Source: Brevibacillus brevis NBRC 100599 (lineage in GTDB: Bacteria > Bacillota > Bacilli > Brevibacillales > Brevibacillaceae). Taken from it: a stretch of DNA of 64,000 nucleotides. The stretch's first letter is position 1. Every line of letters begins with the position of its first letter. Under the pieces are notes generated by a model. The model saw only the letters and a program-made list of their open reading frames with translations, was not told where the DNA came from and searched no databases. Shown here piece by piece: positions 1 through 11,579 of this stretch. The stretch spans positions 3,045,501-3,109,500 of the forward strand of contig NC_012491.1 in the NCBI RefSeq assembly GCF_000010165.1. The letters run 5' to 3'. The translations under genes and the position numbers were made by a program.

Positions 1-3000
1 AAGCAGCAGTTGACGCTAAATACGCTGGTGCAAGGGGCATGGGCACTCATCCTGAGCGGTTACAGCGGATCAGACGATGTTGTCTTTGGAACAACAGTTT
101 CTGGTCGTCCAGCGGAGCTGCCAGGAGTGGAAAACATGGTAGGACTCTTTATTAATACGCTACCTGTCCGCGTCATGTTTGACCCAAGCCAAACGATTCA
201 GGAATGGTTACAACACTTGCAAAAGACACAATTAGACATCCGCCAGTATGAATACACACCACTTGTAGACGTCCAAGGCTGGAGTGAGGTTTCACATGGA
301 CAATCGTTGTTCGATAGTATTCTCGTTTTTGAGAACTACCTGAATAGCACAAGTGAGGGATCAGATTCCGGCGTGTCGCTGAGTGAAGTCCAAGCAGTGG
401 AGCAAACCAATTACCCATTGACATTGGTGGTAGCTCCTGGCGATGAACTTGCTCTCAAATTGATCTATGAGCAAGGACGTTTTGATTCGGAAGCGATTGT
501 GAAAGTATTGGAACAGATGTCTCAGGTTCTACAAGCCCTAACTGCACAAGCGGAACAGCCGTTGACTACACTTTCATTTATTACAGACGAGGAACGCCAC
601 AAGCTGTTAGTGGAATGGAACGCAACGGAAACGGAATATGCTCGTGACGCGGTGATGCACCAGCTATTTGAAGCACAAGTAGTTGCAACACCGGATGCAG
701 AGGCTTTAATCGTCGGAGAAGACAGACTGACGTACGCAGAGCTGAACTGCCGAGCAAACCAGTTGGCTCACTATCTGCGTTCTCAAGGAATCGGCCCAGA
801 GGTCTTGGTGGCTGTTCTCATGGAACGTACGACCGAGATGATCGTTGCGATGATGGGCATTCTCAAAGCTGGTGGCGCGTATGTGCCGATTGATCCCGCG
901 TATCCACAAGAGAGAATCGGCTATACGTTGGAGGATTCGCAAGCGGCAATCCTATTAACCCAAGGAAGCCTGCTATCCATGCTGCCTGAACATACAGCAC
1001 AAGTGATCTGCCTGGATCGTGACTGGGAGGTTATCGCAGAGCAAAGCGAAGAGAACCTGCTTAATCTGGTAGAGCCAACGAACCTTTCCTATGTCATATA
1101 CACCTCGGGCTCGACAGGTCTGCCTAAAGGGGTGGCGATTCAGCACAGTAGTGTCATTGCCTTCATCGCGTGGGCGAAAACGGTCTTTTCCGCAGAAGAA
1201 ATGAGTGGGGTGCTCGCCTCCACATCCATCTGCTTCGATCTGTCTGTCTATGAAATATTCGTTACCTTAGCCTACGGCGGGAAAGTCATCTTGGCTGACA
1301 ACGCCTTGCATATACCGACCCTGCCAGCAGTCAACGAAGTGACATTGATCAATACCGTTCCATCTGCTGCCAAAGAACTCGTGCGGATGAACGCGATCCC
1401 GTCGACGGTACGCGTGGTCAACTTAGCAGGAGAGCCACTGCCAAACACATTGGCGCAAAGTCTATATGCAATGGGACATGTGGAAAAAGTCTTTAATCTT
1501 TATGGTCCGTCTGAAGATACGACTTACTCCACGTATGTACAGGTCACCAAAGGCGCCACGTCAGAACCGACAATTGGTCGTCCTTTGTCCAACACACAAG
1601 CGTATATTCTCGATGCCAACCTGCAGCCTGTCCCGTTGGGCTTACCTGGGGAACTGTATCTTGGTGGTGACGGATTGGCTCGCGGGTATCTGAATCGCCC
1701 AGAGCTTACCGCAGAACGATTCTTGTCCAATCCATTCCACGCTGACTCACATGCGCGGATGTACGGCACCGGTGACTTGGTCCGTTATCTCCCAGATGGA
1801 CAAATCGAGTACTTGGGACGGATTGACCATCAGGTGAAGATTCGCGGTTATCGGATCGAGTTGGGAGAGCTGGAGGCTGTCCTTCGCACCCATCCGGCTG
1901 TCAAGGAAGCCGTTGTGATGGCAAGAGAAGACAAGCAGGGTGACAAACGTTTGGCGGCTTATGTAACGACAAGAGAGGAAAGTAGCGAAGGGGCCACTGA
2001 CTTAGCCGTCTGGGCAAAAGCAAAATTGCCAGAGTTTATGGTTCCATCCGTCTTTGTCTGGCTGGACGCGATGCCGCTCACACCAAACGGCAAGATCGAC
2101 CGGAAGCAACTGCCAGAGCCGGAGTGGGGCCAAATCACTTCTACCCAAGAGTATGTAGCGCCACGCAACCAAACGGAGGAGATGGTCGCCACCATCTGGT
2201 CGCAAGTGCTCGGTATCGAAAAAGTCGGCGTTCATGACAACTTCTTCGAGTTAGGCGGGCATTCTCTCTTAGCGACACGGGTCATTTCCCGTCTTCGTGA
2301 GATGTTTACAGGAGAAGTACCGATCCGTACGCTTTTTGAAAACCCAACCGTTGCAGAACTGTCCGAAGCACTCGGAAGCTTTTTGCAAGAAACAACCGGA
2401 ACTGCGATCGAACCTGTTTCACGGGAAGGTCATCTGCCATTGTCCTTTGCGCAGCAGCGCCTGTGGTTCCTGGATCGTCTGATGCCAGACAGCGCTTTGT
2501 ACAACATCCCGTCAGCCATGCGATTGCATGGAGACCTGAATATAGAGGCTTGGAACAAGAGCTTGCAGCTACTGATCCAACGCCACGAAAGCTTGCGGAC
2601 AACCTTTGACCACGTAGATGGTCAAGCTGTACAAATCATTCACCCTTACCAAGAACAGCCGCTACGCGTAATCGACTTGCGCGAGCTACCAGCGATCAAG
2701 TGCGAAGCAGAAACACAGCGCTTGGCAGGAATCGAGGCAGCTACGCCATTTAACCTGAGCGAAGGTCCGTTGTTCCGTACCACCTTGATTCGCGTAAGCG
2801 AGCAAGAAACGGTCTTCCTTTTGAACATGCATCACATCATCTCTGACGGTTGGTCGATGGGCGTATTCATTCGCGAATGGTTCACTTCCTACGAAGCGAT
2901 TAGTCAAAACGACTTACCCGCATTGGTTGATTTGCCTGTACAGTATGCGGACTACGCGGTTTGGCAACGGGATTGGCTCCAAGGTTCAGTATTAGACGAA

Positions 3001-6000
3001 CAGCTTTCTTACTGGAGTGAAAAATTAAGTGGTGCTGAACCGCTTCTGACCCTACCGACCGACCGTTCACGTCCAGCTGTACAAACGTACGAGGGAGCGA
3101 TTTACTCAACGACGCTCGCAGGTGAACTTCTCGACAAATTACAAACACTTAGCCGTAAAGAAGAATCGACGCTGTTCATGACCTTGCTGGCTGCGTTCCA
3201 AACTCTGCTCTACCGCTACAGTGGACAGGAAGACATCCTCGTCGGAAGCCCTGTCGCAGGCCGCAATAGACCAGAGACGGAACAATTGATTGGATTCTTC
3301 ATTAATACAATGGTGCTCCGTACGGATATGTCAGGGGAACCGACATTCCGTGACTTGCTGGCAAGAGTGAAGGAGACGGCGCTAGAAGCCTATGCCCATC
3401 AGGACCTACCGTTTGAAAAATTGGTCGATGAACTGGCGCTAGAGCGTAGTCTCAGCTACTCGCCGCTGTTCCAGGTGATGTTTGTCCTCCAGAACTTCCA
3501 ACTAGATTTAGACGAACAGGCTGGCATACGCGTATCGGAATTCGATATGGACAAACACCTCGTCACCGCCAAATATGACCTGACGTTGACGATGGCAGAA
3601 AAACAAGACGGATTGATCGCAACATTTGAGTACAATACAGCGCTGTTTGATGAAACGACGATTGTGCGTATGTCACAGCACTTCCATCACTTACTCGAGG
3701 CCATCGTCCAGATGCCGGAGCAGACCATTACCCAATTGCCGCTTTTGCCTCAGGCAGAACGAGAGCAGCTGCTGGTGGAATGGAACAACACCACGACGGC
3801 TTACCCACGAGATCAACGCGTGGATCAATTGTTCCAGCAGACCGCGATGCGTTTCCCGAATCAAATTGCAGTGGTAGCGGGAGACCAAAGTCTCACCTAC
3901 TCCCAGTTAGAGAAGCGAGCCAACCAAGTGGCCAACTACCTGCAAAAACAAGGCGTTCGCCCAGGTTCACTCGTTGGTATTTGCGTGAAGCGTTCGCTCG
4001 AAATGCTGATCGGGGTGCTCGGGATTCTCAAAGCTGGTGGGGCTTACGTACCGCTCGATTCGGATTATCCGAAAGAACGTCTGGCATACATGATGGACGA
4101 CGCGCACGTTACGGTTTTGCTCACACAGGAGCAGCTTCTACCGTCACTCCCATCCGGAGAGCATACCGTGATATGTCTGGATTGCGACTGGGTGATGATT
4201 GCCGAAGAAAGTGAACAGGCACCTGACATTGACACCACAGCGGAAAGTCTCGCTTATGTGATCTACACCTCAGGCTCTACCGGGTTGCCAAAAGGAACGC
4301 TTGTAATCCATCGAGGCATTGTCCGTCTCGTCAAAGAAACCGACTACGTGACGATTACAGAGCAGGACGTTTTCCTACAAGCGTCCACGGTATCATTCGA
4401 TGCGGCGACCTTTGAGATTTGGGGTAGCTTGCTGAATGGGGCAAAGCTAGTGCTGATGCCGCCTGATCTGCCTTCCCTGGAAGAGCTGGGACAAGCCATT
4501 CAGACGCACAAGGTTACGACGCTTTGGCTGACGGCGGGACTGTTTACACTAATGGTGGATCATCACAAAGAATCGCTGACAGGGGTTCGCCAACTGCTCG
4601 TGGGTGGAGATGTCGTTTCGGTTCCTCACGTAAGAAAAGCGTTGGAGCTCGAAGGACTCACGATTATCAACGGGTACGGTCCAACGGAGAACACGACATT
4701 CACCTGCTGCTATCCAGTCACAGAGTTACCAGAGACGATCAGTTCATTCCCGATTGGCCGTCCGATCAAAAATACGACTGTGTACGTACTGGACAGCAAA
4801 ATGCAGCCCGTCCCGATTGGTGTAACAGGTGAACTGTACATCGGCGGAGATGGTCTGGCGTATGGATATTTGAATCGCCCTGATTTGACGGAAGAACGCT
4901 TTGTACCTAACCTGTTCTCAACCGATCCGCAGGCACGACTCTATCGGACGGGTGACCTGGTTCGTTACCTGCCAGATGGTCTTATCGAATTCATCGGCCG
5001 AATCGACAATCAGGTAAAAGTCCGTGGATTCCGCATCGAACTGAGTGAGGTAGAGTCCGTTTTAGCCAAACACCCTGCTCTTGCCGCATCCGTCGTCATT
5101 GTCCGCGGAGATGAACCAGGCAAGAAACAGCTCGTCGCTTATGCGGTCAAGCAAGCTGAGCAAGAAGTTGACACAGCCGAGCTGCGCCAACATTTCAAAG
5201 CACATGTTCCGGATTATATGGTGCCGTCTGCTTTTGTCATGCTGGATGAATTGCCGCTTACGCCAAACGGGAAAGTAGACAGAAAAGCACTTCCAGTCCC
5301 TGTCTATGCTCGCAGCCACGATGTTGATTCGTTTACAGAGGCTACCAACCTCATCGAACAAAAACTGGTGGAAATATGGTGCGGCGTTCTGCGAATGGAT
5401 CGCATCGGCATTCACGATAACTTTTTTGAGCTCGGGGGCGACTCGATCCTCAGTATTCAAATCGTCGCACGTGCAAACAAAGCTGGCATTCATCTGACTC
5501 CGAAGAATCTTTTTGACCATCAAACGATTGCAGAGTTGGCAAAGGTTGCAGGCCAAAGCACGAAAGTAGAAGCAGAGCAAGGCATGGTAACAGGTGAAGC
5601 TCCACTATTGCCGATCCAAAAATGGTTCTTCGAGCAAGAGCAACCAACACCACATCACTGGAACCAATCGATGCTCCTGCAAGTGAACGAACAATTGGAC
5701 GAAGAGCATCTGGAGCAAGCCATTACCCACCTGCTCGCTCACCACGACGCACTCCGCCTGCGTTATACCTACACAGATGGCCAGTGGAAGCAGACACACG
5801 CAGAAGTCGAATCGGAAGTTTTGCTCAGCGTGGAGGATCTTAGCATGGTCTCGCCAGCTCAGCACAGTAGAAGAATCGAAAAACTTTCACACCAAGCACA
5901 AGCGAGCCTTGATTTAGAAAATGGACCGCTCATGAAGATCGTGTACTTCGATCTCGGTTATGATCGACCAGGCCGTTTGCTGATTGTCATTCACCATTTG

Positions 6001-7008
6001 GCGGTAGACGGGGTATCATGGCGTGTTCTGATCGAAGACCTGCAAACCGCATACAGACAGGCTGCGGAGGGAACAGAGATTCAATTGCCCGCAAAAACAA
6101 CCTCCTACAAAGCATGGGCAGAAAAAATGAATGAGTACGCATCTTCTGAACATATTGTCGCTGAAAAGGAGTACTGGGTAGCTGCAGCAGACGAGATGAT
6201 GTCAACTACAACGTCAATCCATGACAGTGGGTCGAACACAGAAGGGAACTGCCGGACGATTACGATTGCAATGGAGGAGCAAGAGACAGAAACCCTGCTA
6301 CAAAAAGTACCGTCCCGTTACCGCGCGCAAATCAATGATGTTCTATTGACCGCGTTAGCATTGGCACACGCCAAATGGACGGGAGAACAAGCCCTACTAG
6401 TCAACCTAGAAGGTCACGGTCGTGAAGAATTGTTCTCGGAGGTCGATCTCTCCCGAACGGTCGGCTGGTTTACGTCCATGTATCCACTTTTGATTCGACT
6501 GGATCAGAACATGTCTCAGGAAGATGCGCTGGTAAGAGTCAAGGAGAAGCTTCAACAAATTCCGAACAAAGGCCTTGGATACGGCATCCTGCGCTATCTG
6601 ACGAAAGATGATAATGAGGCGTCCGAAAAGCTAGCGGCTATTCCGCAACCACCGATTAGCTTCAACTATCTGGGACAATTCAATCAGGCGGGAGAAGGAA
6701 ATTCCCTGTTTGGATTTGCGGAAGGAGAAAGAGGCTCCAACATCAGTCCGGACAACAGAAGGGCTCATCTGATTGATGTGGTAGGGGCAGTCGTAGGAGG
6801 CAAGCTGAACCTAAGCTTCCTCTACAGCGAGTCATTGCATAGCGAAGCGAGCATCGAAACTTTCGCTCGTCATTTCACGGAAATTCTGCGTTCACTGATA
6901 CAAGCGGAGAAACAAAGCTATAGAGCCGAAGACTTCGAGGATGCAGACTTGAGTCAGATGGCGTTAAACAAGGTACTCTCCAAGCTGAAGAAAAGAAAGG
7001 GGAATTAA
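1..7008 (+). CDS. lgrB: Linear gramicidin synthetase subunit B, C-terminal part (modules 5-6), 5' end outside window
   Basis: Multimodular peptide synthetase that adds L-Ala and then D-Val to the growing gramicidin chain in the cytoplasm. The frame is already open at base 1. Order, with residues counted from base 1: end of a condensation domain (1-190), adenylation (205-705), carrier (GGHSLL, near 750), condensation (805-1240, HHIISDG), adenylation (1260-1765), carrier (GGDSIL, near 1810), epimerization (1860-2330, HHLAVDG). Specificity residues read by alignment to GrsA give DLYNNALTY for the first A domain, an alanine-type code, and DAFWLGGTF for the second, a valine code. Ending on an E domain agrees with D-Val6 of gramicidin. 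The stop is 4 bases before the next gene, so the two are co-transcribed. The gene identity is an inference from module order and codes. Confidence 0.9.
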   Translation, partial: KQQLTLNTLVQGAWALILSGYSGSDDVVFGTTVSGRPAELPGVENMVGLFINTLPVRVMFDPSQTIQEWLQHLQKTQLDIRQYEYTPLVDVQGWSEVSHGQSLFDSILVFENYLNSTSEGSDSGVSLSEVQAVEQTNYPLTLVVAPGDELALKLIYEQGRFDSEAIVKVLEQMSQVLQALTAQAEQPLTTLSFITDEERHKLLVEWNATETEYARDAVMHQLFEAQVVATPDAEALIVGEDRLTYAELNCRANQLAHYLRSQGIGPEVLVAVLMERTTEMIVAMMGILKAGGAYVPIDPAYPQERIGYTLEDSQAAILLTQGSLLSMLPEHTAQVICLDRDWEVIAEQSEENLLNLVEPTNLSYVIYTSGSTGLPKGVAIQHSSVIAFIAWAKTVFSAEEMSGVLASTSICFDLSVYEIFVTLAYGGKVILADNALHIPTLPAVNEVTLINTVPSAAKELVRMNAIPSTVRVVNLAGEPLPNTLAQSLYAMGHVEKVFNLYGPSEDTTYSTYVQVTKGATSEPTIGRPLSNTQAYILDANLQPVPLGLPGELYLGGDGLARGYLNRPELTAERFLSNPFHADSHARMYGTGDLVRYLPDGQIEYLGRIDHQVKIRGYRIELGELEAVLRTHPAVKEAVVMAREDKQGDKRLAAYVTTREESSEGATDLAVWAKAKLPEFMVPSVFVWLDAMPLTPNGKIDRKQLPEPEWGQITSTQEYVAPRNQTEEMVATIWSQVLGIEKVGVHDNFFELGGHSLLATRVISRLREMFTGEVPIRTLFENPTVAELSEALGSFLQETTGTAIEPVSREGHLPLSFAQQRLWFLDRLMPDSALYNIPSAMRLHGDLNIEAWNKSLQLLIQRHESLRTTFDHVDGQAVQIIHPYQEQPLRVIDLRELPAIKCEAETQRLAGIEAATPFNLSEGPLFRTTLIRVSEQETVFLLNMHHIISDGWSMGVFIREWFTSYEAISQNDLPALVDLPVQYADYAVWQRDWLQGSVLDEQLSYWSEKLSGAEPLLTLPTDRSRPAVQTYEGAIYSTTLAGELLDKLQTLSRKEESTLFMTLLAAFQTLLYRYSGQEDILVGSPVAGRNRPETEQLIGFFINTMVLRTDMSGEPTFRDLLARVKETALEAYAHQDLPFEKLVDELALERSLSYSPLFQVMFVLQNFQLDLDEQAGIRVSEFDMDKHLVTAKYDLTLTMAEKQDGLIATFEYNTALFDETTIVRMSQHFHHLLEAIVQMPEQTITQLPLLPQAEREQLLVEWNNTTTAYPRDQRVDQLFQQTAMRFPNQIAVVAGDQSLTYSQLEKRANQVANYLQKQGVRPGSLVGICVKRSLEMLIGVLGILKAGGAYVPLDSDYPKERLAYMMDDAHVTVLLTQEQLLPSLPSGEHTVICLDCDWVMIAEESEQAPDIDTTAESLAYVIYTSGSTGLPKGTLVIHRGIVRLVKETDYVTITEQDVFLQASTVSFDAATFEIWGSLLNGAKLVLMPPDLPSLEELGQAIQTHKVTTLWLTAGLFTLMVDHHKESLTGVRQLLVGGDVVSVPHVRKALELEGLTIINGYGPTENTTFTCCYPVTELPETISSFPIGRPIKNTTVYVLDSKMQPVPIGVTGELYIGGDGLAYGYLNRPDLTEERFVPNLFSTDPQARLYRTGDLVRYLPDGLIEFIGRIDNQVKVRGFRIELSEVESVLAKHPALAASVVIVRGDEPGKKQLVAYAVKQAEQEVDTAELRQHFKAHVPDYMVPSAFVMLDELPLTPNGKVDRKALPVPVYARSHDVDSFTEATNLIEQKLVEIWCGVLRMDRIGIHDNFFELGGDSILSIQIVARANKAGIHLTPKNLFDHQTIAELAKVAGQSTKVEAEQGMVTGEAPLLPIQKWFFEQEQPTPHHWNQSMLLQVNEQLDEEHLEQAITHLLAHHDALRLRYTYTDGQWKQTHAEVESEVLLSVEDLSMVSPAQHSRRIEKLSHQAQASLDLENGPLMKIVYFDLGYDRPGRLLIVIHHLAVDGVSWRVLIEDLQTAYRQAAEGTEIQLPAKTTSYKAWAEKMNEYASSEHIVAEKEYWVAAADEMMSTTTSIHDSGSNTEGNCRTITIAMEEQETETLLQKVPSRYRAQINDVLLTALALAHAKWTGEQALLVNLEGHGREELFSEVDLSRTVGWFTSMYPLLIRLDQNMSQEDALVRVKEKLQQIPNKGLGYGILRYLTKDDNEASEKLAAIPQPPISFNYLGQFNQAGEGNSLFGFAEGERGSNISPDNRRAHLIDVVGAVVGGKLNLSFLYSESLHSEASIETFARHFTEILRSLIQAEKQSYRAEDFEDADLSQMALNKVLSKLKKRKGN

Positions 7009-8390
7009 TCCAATGGGGGATTTTACTGATCTATACACCTTATCCCCGCTGCAAGAAGGGATGTTGTTCCATTCGCTGTACTCTGAGGGTTCAGCCTATA
7101 TGGTACAGAACATTGCCATTCTTACAGGCGAGCTTGATATCGTCAACTTTGAAAAAGCCTGGAACAAAGTGGTTCAAAGACATTCCATTTTGCGTACTGG
7201 ATTCCTTTGGGAGGAAGTAGAGAAGCCACTTCAGGTGGTCTTCGAAAGTGTTCCTTTTTCCATACACCAGGAAGACTGGTCACATCGCACTGATGAAGAG
7301 CAAAAAACCATGCTGACATCGTTTTTGCAAACAGAAAAAGAGGCGGGCTTCGACTTGAGCGAAGCCCCCCTCATGCGAGTGACGGTCATCAAAAAGGCCA
7401 AAGATGTGCACCAGTTCATCTGGACCTTTCATCATTTGCTCTTGGATGGATGGAGCAGCCCCATTCTTTTTCAGGAAGTCCTCGATTTCTATGAGGCGTA
7501 CTGCCAAGGCAAGGACTTGAGACTTCCACAGCCAAAGCCATTCAAAGATTATATCTCCTGGCTTCGCCGTCAGGACAACAAGGAGTCTGAAAAGTTCTGG
7601 CGCGAGTTCCTAGCGTCCGTCGAGGGTCCCACACCTCTTCCCTTTGAATCTTATCCCTTGAGAGATTCAGAAGAGGAAAAAGGGATTCATGAATCGACTC
7701 GAACCTTGACTGCTGAAGTCTCGAAAGCTCTCTTAAAATTAGCTCGAACGTATAAGGTAACGATCAACACCATCGTGCAGGGAGCGTGGGCCATTCTCCT
7801 CAGCCGTTTGAGCGAGGAAGAAAGCGTGGTATACGGCGTAACCGGTTCCGGGCGCCCGAGCGACCTGCCGGGTGTAGAGCAGATGGTTGGAATGTTTATC
7901 AACACGTTGCCGATGAAAACGAAAGTCGAGCCTGAGCAGACGTTGGATCAGTGGTTCAAAGCGTTACAGGATCAGCAATCAAAAGTCCGACAATATGAAT
8001 ACTCGCCATTGGTGGATATCCAAGGCTGGACCGATGTACCCCGTGGGCTACCACTGTTTGAAAGTATCTTCGTTTTTGAGAACTATCCGCTGGGAGAAGG
8101 AGAAGAGAAGGAATTCGGTTTTTCCATCTCCAATGTACAGCACTTCCAAGAGGTGGATAACCCGCTCACGATTGTCGGGGTTCCGGGCGAGCAGTTTAGC
8201 ATCAAAATGATATACAGGACTGACCGCTTTGAGCAGGCGGCAATCGAACGGACACTTGACCAAATGGCATCCATTTTAATGGCCATCGTCGAGAATCCGA
8301 AACAACGCCTGTCCGCTATCTCTTTTCTCAGTCAAGAAGAAAGACAACATCTACTAGTCGGGCTAAACGATACGACGAGCGATTACCCTC

Positions 8391-9615
8391 GGGAAAAAAC
8401 CGTTCCACAACTGTTTGCCGAAACAGCGGCCCAATACCCGGATCGTATTGCCGTCGTTGCGGGAGAAGAGCAGTTGACTTACGCAGAGCTGGAGGTAAAA
8501 GCCAATCAGCTTGCCCACTACTTGCAAAAGCAAGGAGTAGTAACAGGTACTTTTGTCGGGCTTTGCGTAGAGCGCTCGTTAGATATGCTCGTGGGTATGC
8601 TCGGGATTCTCAAAGCAGGTGGAGCGTATGTGCCACTTGACCCTGCGTATCCAGAAGAACGTTTGGCGTTCATGCTGGCAGATGCCCAGATTTCCGTTCT
8701 ATTGACACAAGAGCATTTGGCTAACAAGTGGCAAGGACAAGAGCTTACCATTCTCACTCTCGACCATGCTGCGGAACAATGGGCGGAAGAAAGCACGTTT
8801 GCTCCACAAGTAGATATGACAGCCGACAGCCTCGCCTACGTCATTTACACTTCGGGTTCAACAGGTACACCAAAAGGAGTGCTGGTCGTCCATCGCGGGA
8901 TTGTTCGCCTGATCAAAAACACGAACTACGTGACCATTACGGAAGAGGACGTATTCCTGCAAGCCTCTACCGTATCGTTTGATGCTGCTACCTTTGAAAT
9001 TTGGGGCGCGTTATTAAACGGAGCGAAGCTGGTGTTGATGCCGCCACATCAGCCTTCACTCGATGAACTGGGAGAGACGATTCAGAATCACAAGGTGACG
9101 ACACTTTGGCTGACAGCTGGTCTGTTTACGGTCATGGTTGACCACAAGGTGGAGCACTTGCGTGGCGTGCGACAGCTACTTGTCGGTGGGGATGTTGTCT
9201 CTGCATCCCATGTACGCAAGGTACTTTCACTTGGCGGGATCACGGTGATAAACGGCTATGGTCCGACGGAAAACACGACGTTTACTTGCTGCAATCCCGT
9301 CACGGAGCTTCCAGAAGGCGTCAACTCCTTCCCGATCGGCCGACCGATCAGCAATACCACGGTGTACGTATTGGACAAACATCAACAACCTGTCCCTCTG
9401 GGTGCAGCAGGAGAATTATATATAGGCGGAGATGGTCTAGCTCTAGGCTATTTGAACAATCCGGAGCTAACCGCAGAGCGTTTTGTGGAGAATCCGTTTG
9501 ATCCACAAGGAGGTTCTCTCCTGTACCGTACTGGTGACTTGGTTCGTTATCTACCTGATGGCACGATTGCGTTTATCGGACGTATCGACAACCAAGTAAA
9601 AATCCGCGGCTTCCG
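8391..9615 (+). repeat. A-domain repeat, copy 1 (module 7)
   Basis: This stretch of the module 7 adenylation domain is nearly identical to 11580-12804 (module 8) at a constant offset of 3189 bases with no indels that I could find. Differences are scattered single bases. Both encode the same valine code. The similarity falls off abruptly at both edges, as expected for a recent duplication or gene conversion of an A-domain cassette. Confidence 0.85.
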
Positions 9616-11579
9616 GATCGAATTAGGTGAGGTGGAAGCAGCACTCAGCTTGCATCCGTCTGTGAACGAAGTTGTGGTCATGGTCCGTGAGATGAAGTCA
9701 GGCGAGAAGCATGTTACGGCGTATTTTACCGTTTCAGAAGATAACACGCTCGAAACTTCTGATTTACGTGCATGGACAAAAACGAAGTTGCCAGAATTCA
9801 TGAGGCCATCATTTTATATTTTCTTGGATACGATGCCTTTGACGGCAAATGGTAAAATCGACCGCAAACAATTGCCGGAACCAGAATGGACAAATCCTGC
9901 TTCCGACAAAGGTTACATGGAGCCGCGCAATCAGGTAGAAGAGCTGATTGCCAACATTTGGTCGCAGGTGCTCGGAGTCGAAAAAGTAGGGATTCACGAT
10001 AACTTTTTCGAGCTGGGTGGACATTCACTTTTGGCGACACGAGTCATTTCACGCCTGAGAGAGGCGTTTGGAATAGAGCAAACGGTGCGCTCCATTTTTG
10101 AACATCCAACCATTGCAGCATGGAGTGAACAAGGAGCAGCCCTTCATTTGGGAGAGAAAGAAGCGATTGGTGGATCGATTCAGCCTGTTTCAAGACAGAA
10201 CAATCTGCCGTTGTCTTTTGCCCAACAGCGATTATGGTTCTTTGATCAATTCATGCCAGGTAGCCCGATGTACAACATCCCATCTGCCCTTCGTTTGCAA
10301 GGCGAACTCGACGTAGTGGCATGGGAGAAGAGTTTACAGGCGATCATTTTGCGTCACGAAAGCTTGCGTACCACGTTCCACGAAATAGACGGACAATCCA
10401 TACAAGTGATTCATTCGCAGATCGACTGGAAAATGGACATTCTGGACTTACGCGACCTACCAGATGAAAAGAAAGAACAAAAGATAGAGCAGTTGGCCGA
10501 AGCAGAAGCGGCCCGAGCATTTACTCTCGGACAAGGACCGCTGATACGCGCGACGATGATCCACGCAGATGATCACGCCTATGTCTTCTTGATCAACATG
10601 CACCATATCATCTCTGATGGTTGGTCGATGGGCATCTTCTATCGCGAATTGCTTGCCAATTATGAAGCCTTCCGTAAACAAGAAACACTAGAGCTAGCTG
10701 AACTACCGATTCAATATGCGGATTTTGCCTCATGGCAGCGTGAATGGCTGGAAGGCGAACTCTTAGAGCAGCAGGTTACTTATTGGAAAGAAAAACTGAG
10801 TGGAGCAGAACCGCTTCTAGCACTGCCGACTGACCGTTCGCGCCCTGCTTTGCAATCCTATAAAGGAGCCATTTACACCAGGACCTTTTCCGCGGACTTG
10901 CTTACCAAATTGAAAGTACTTAGCCAGGAGTCCAATTCTACCTTGTTTATGACATTGCTGGCTGCCTTCCAAATCCTTCTATACCGCTATAGTGGTCAAG
11001 AAGACATCGTTGTGGGAAGTCCGGTAGCAGGACGCAATCGGCAAGAAACCGAGAATTTGATTGGCTTCTTCGTTAACACGTTGGCACTCCGAACCAACGT
11101 AACAGGAGATGTAACCTTTACGGAATTACTGGCACGTGTTCGGGAAACAGCGTTGGAGGCCTATGCACATCAGGATTTACCTTTTGAAAAATTGGTTGAT
11201 GAGCTACAGCTAGAGCGTAGCCTCAGCTACTCGCAGTTGTTCCAGGTCATGTTTGTCCTGCAAAACTTCCCGCTGGAGGAGGCAGTAACGTCCGGCATTC
11301 AGCTCACACCATTGGATTCTGAGCGACATTTGACGACATCCAAGTTTGACCTCACATTGACGATGCGAGAGCAGGCAGACGGACTCGTGGCTTCCTTTGA
11401 GTACAGCACAGATTTGTTCGACAGATCGACGATCGAGCGAATGACTGGACATTTGCAAAATCTGCTTGAGGCTATCATCGTCCAACCAGAACAGTCGATT
11501 GAAAAACTTGATCTTCTAAGGGAAAGCGAACGAAATAAACAGGTGGTAGAGCTTAACAACACAGCGAGCGAATACCCTC

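Noticed and set aside
5062..5580. Minus-strand ORF of 172 codons in lgrB
   Set aside because: Antisense to A and T domains with conserved motifs; no ribosome site.
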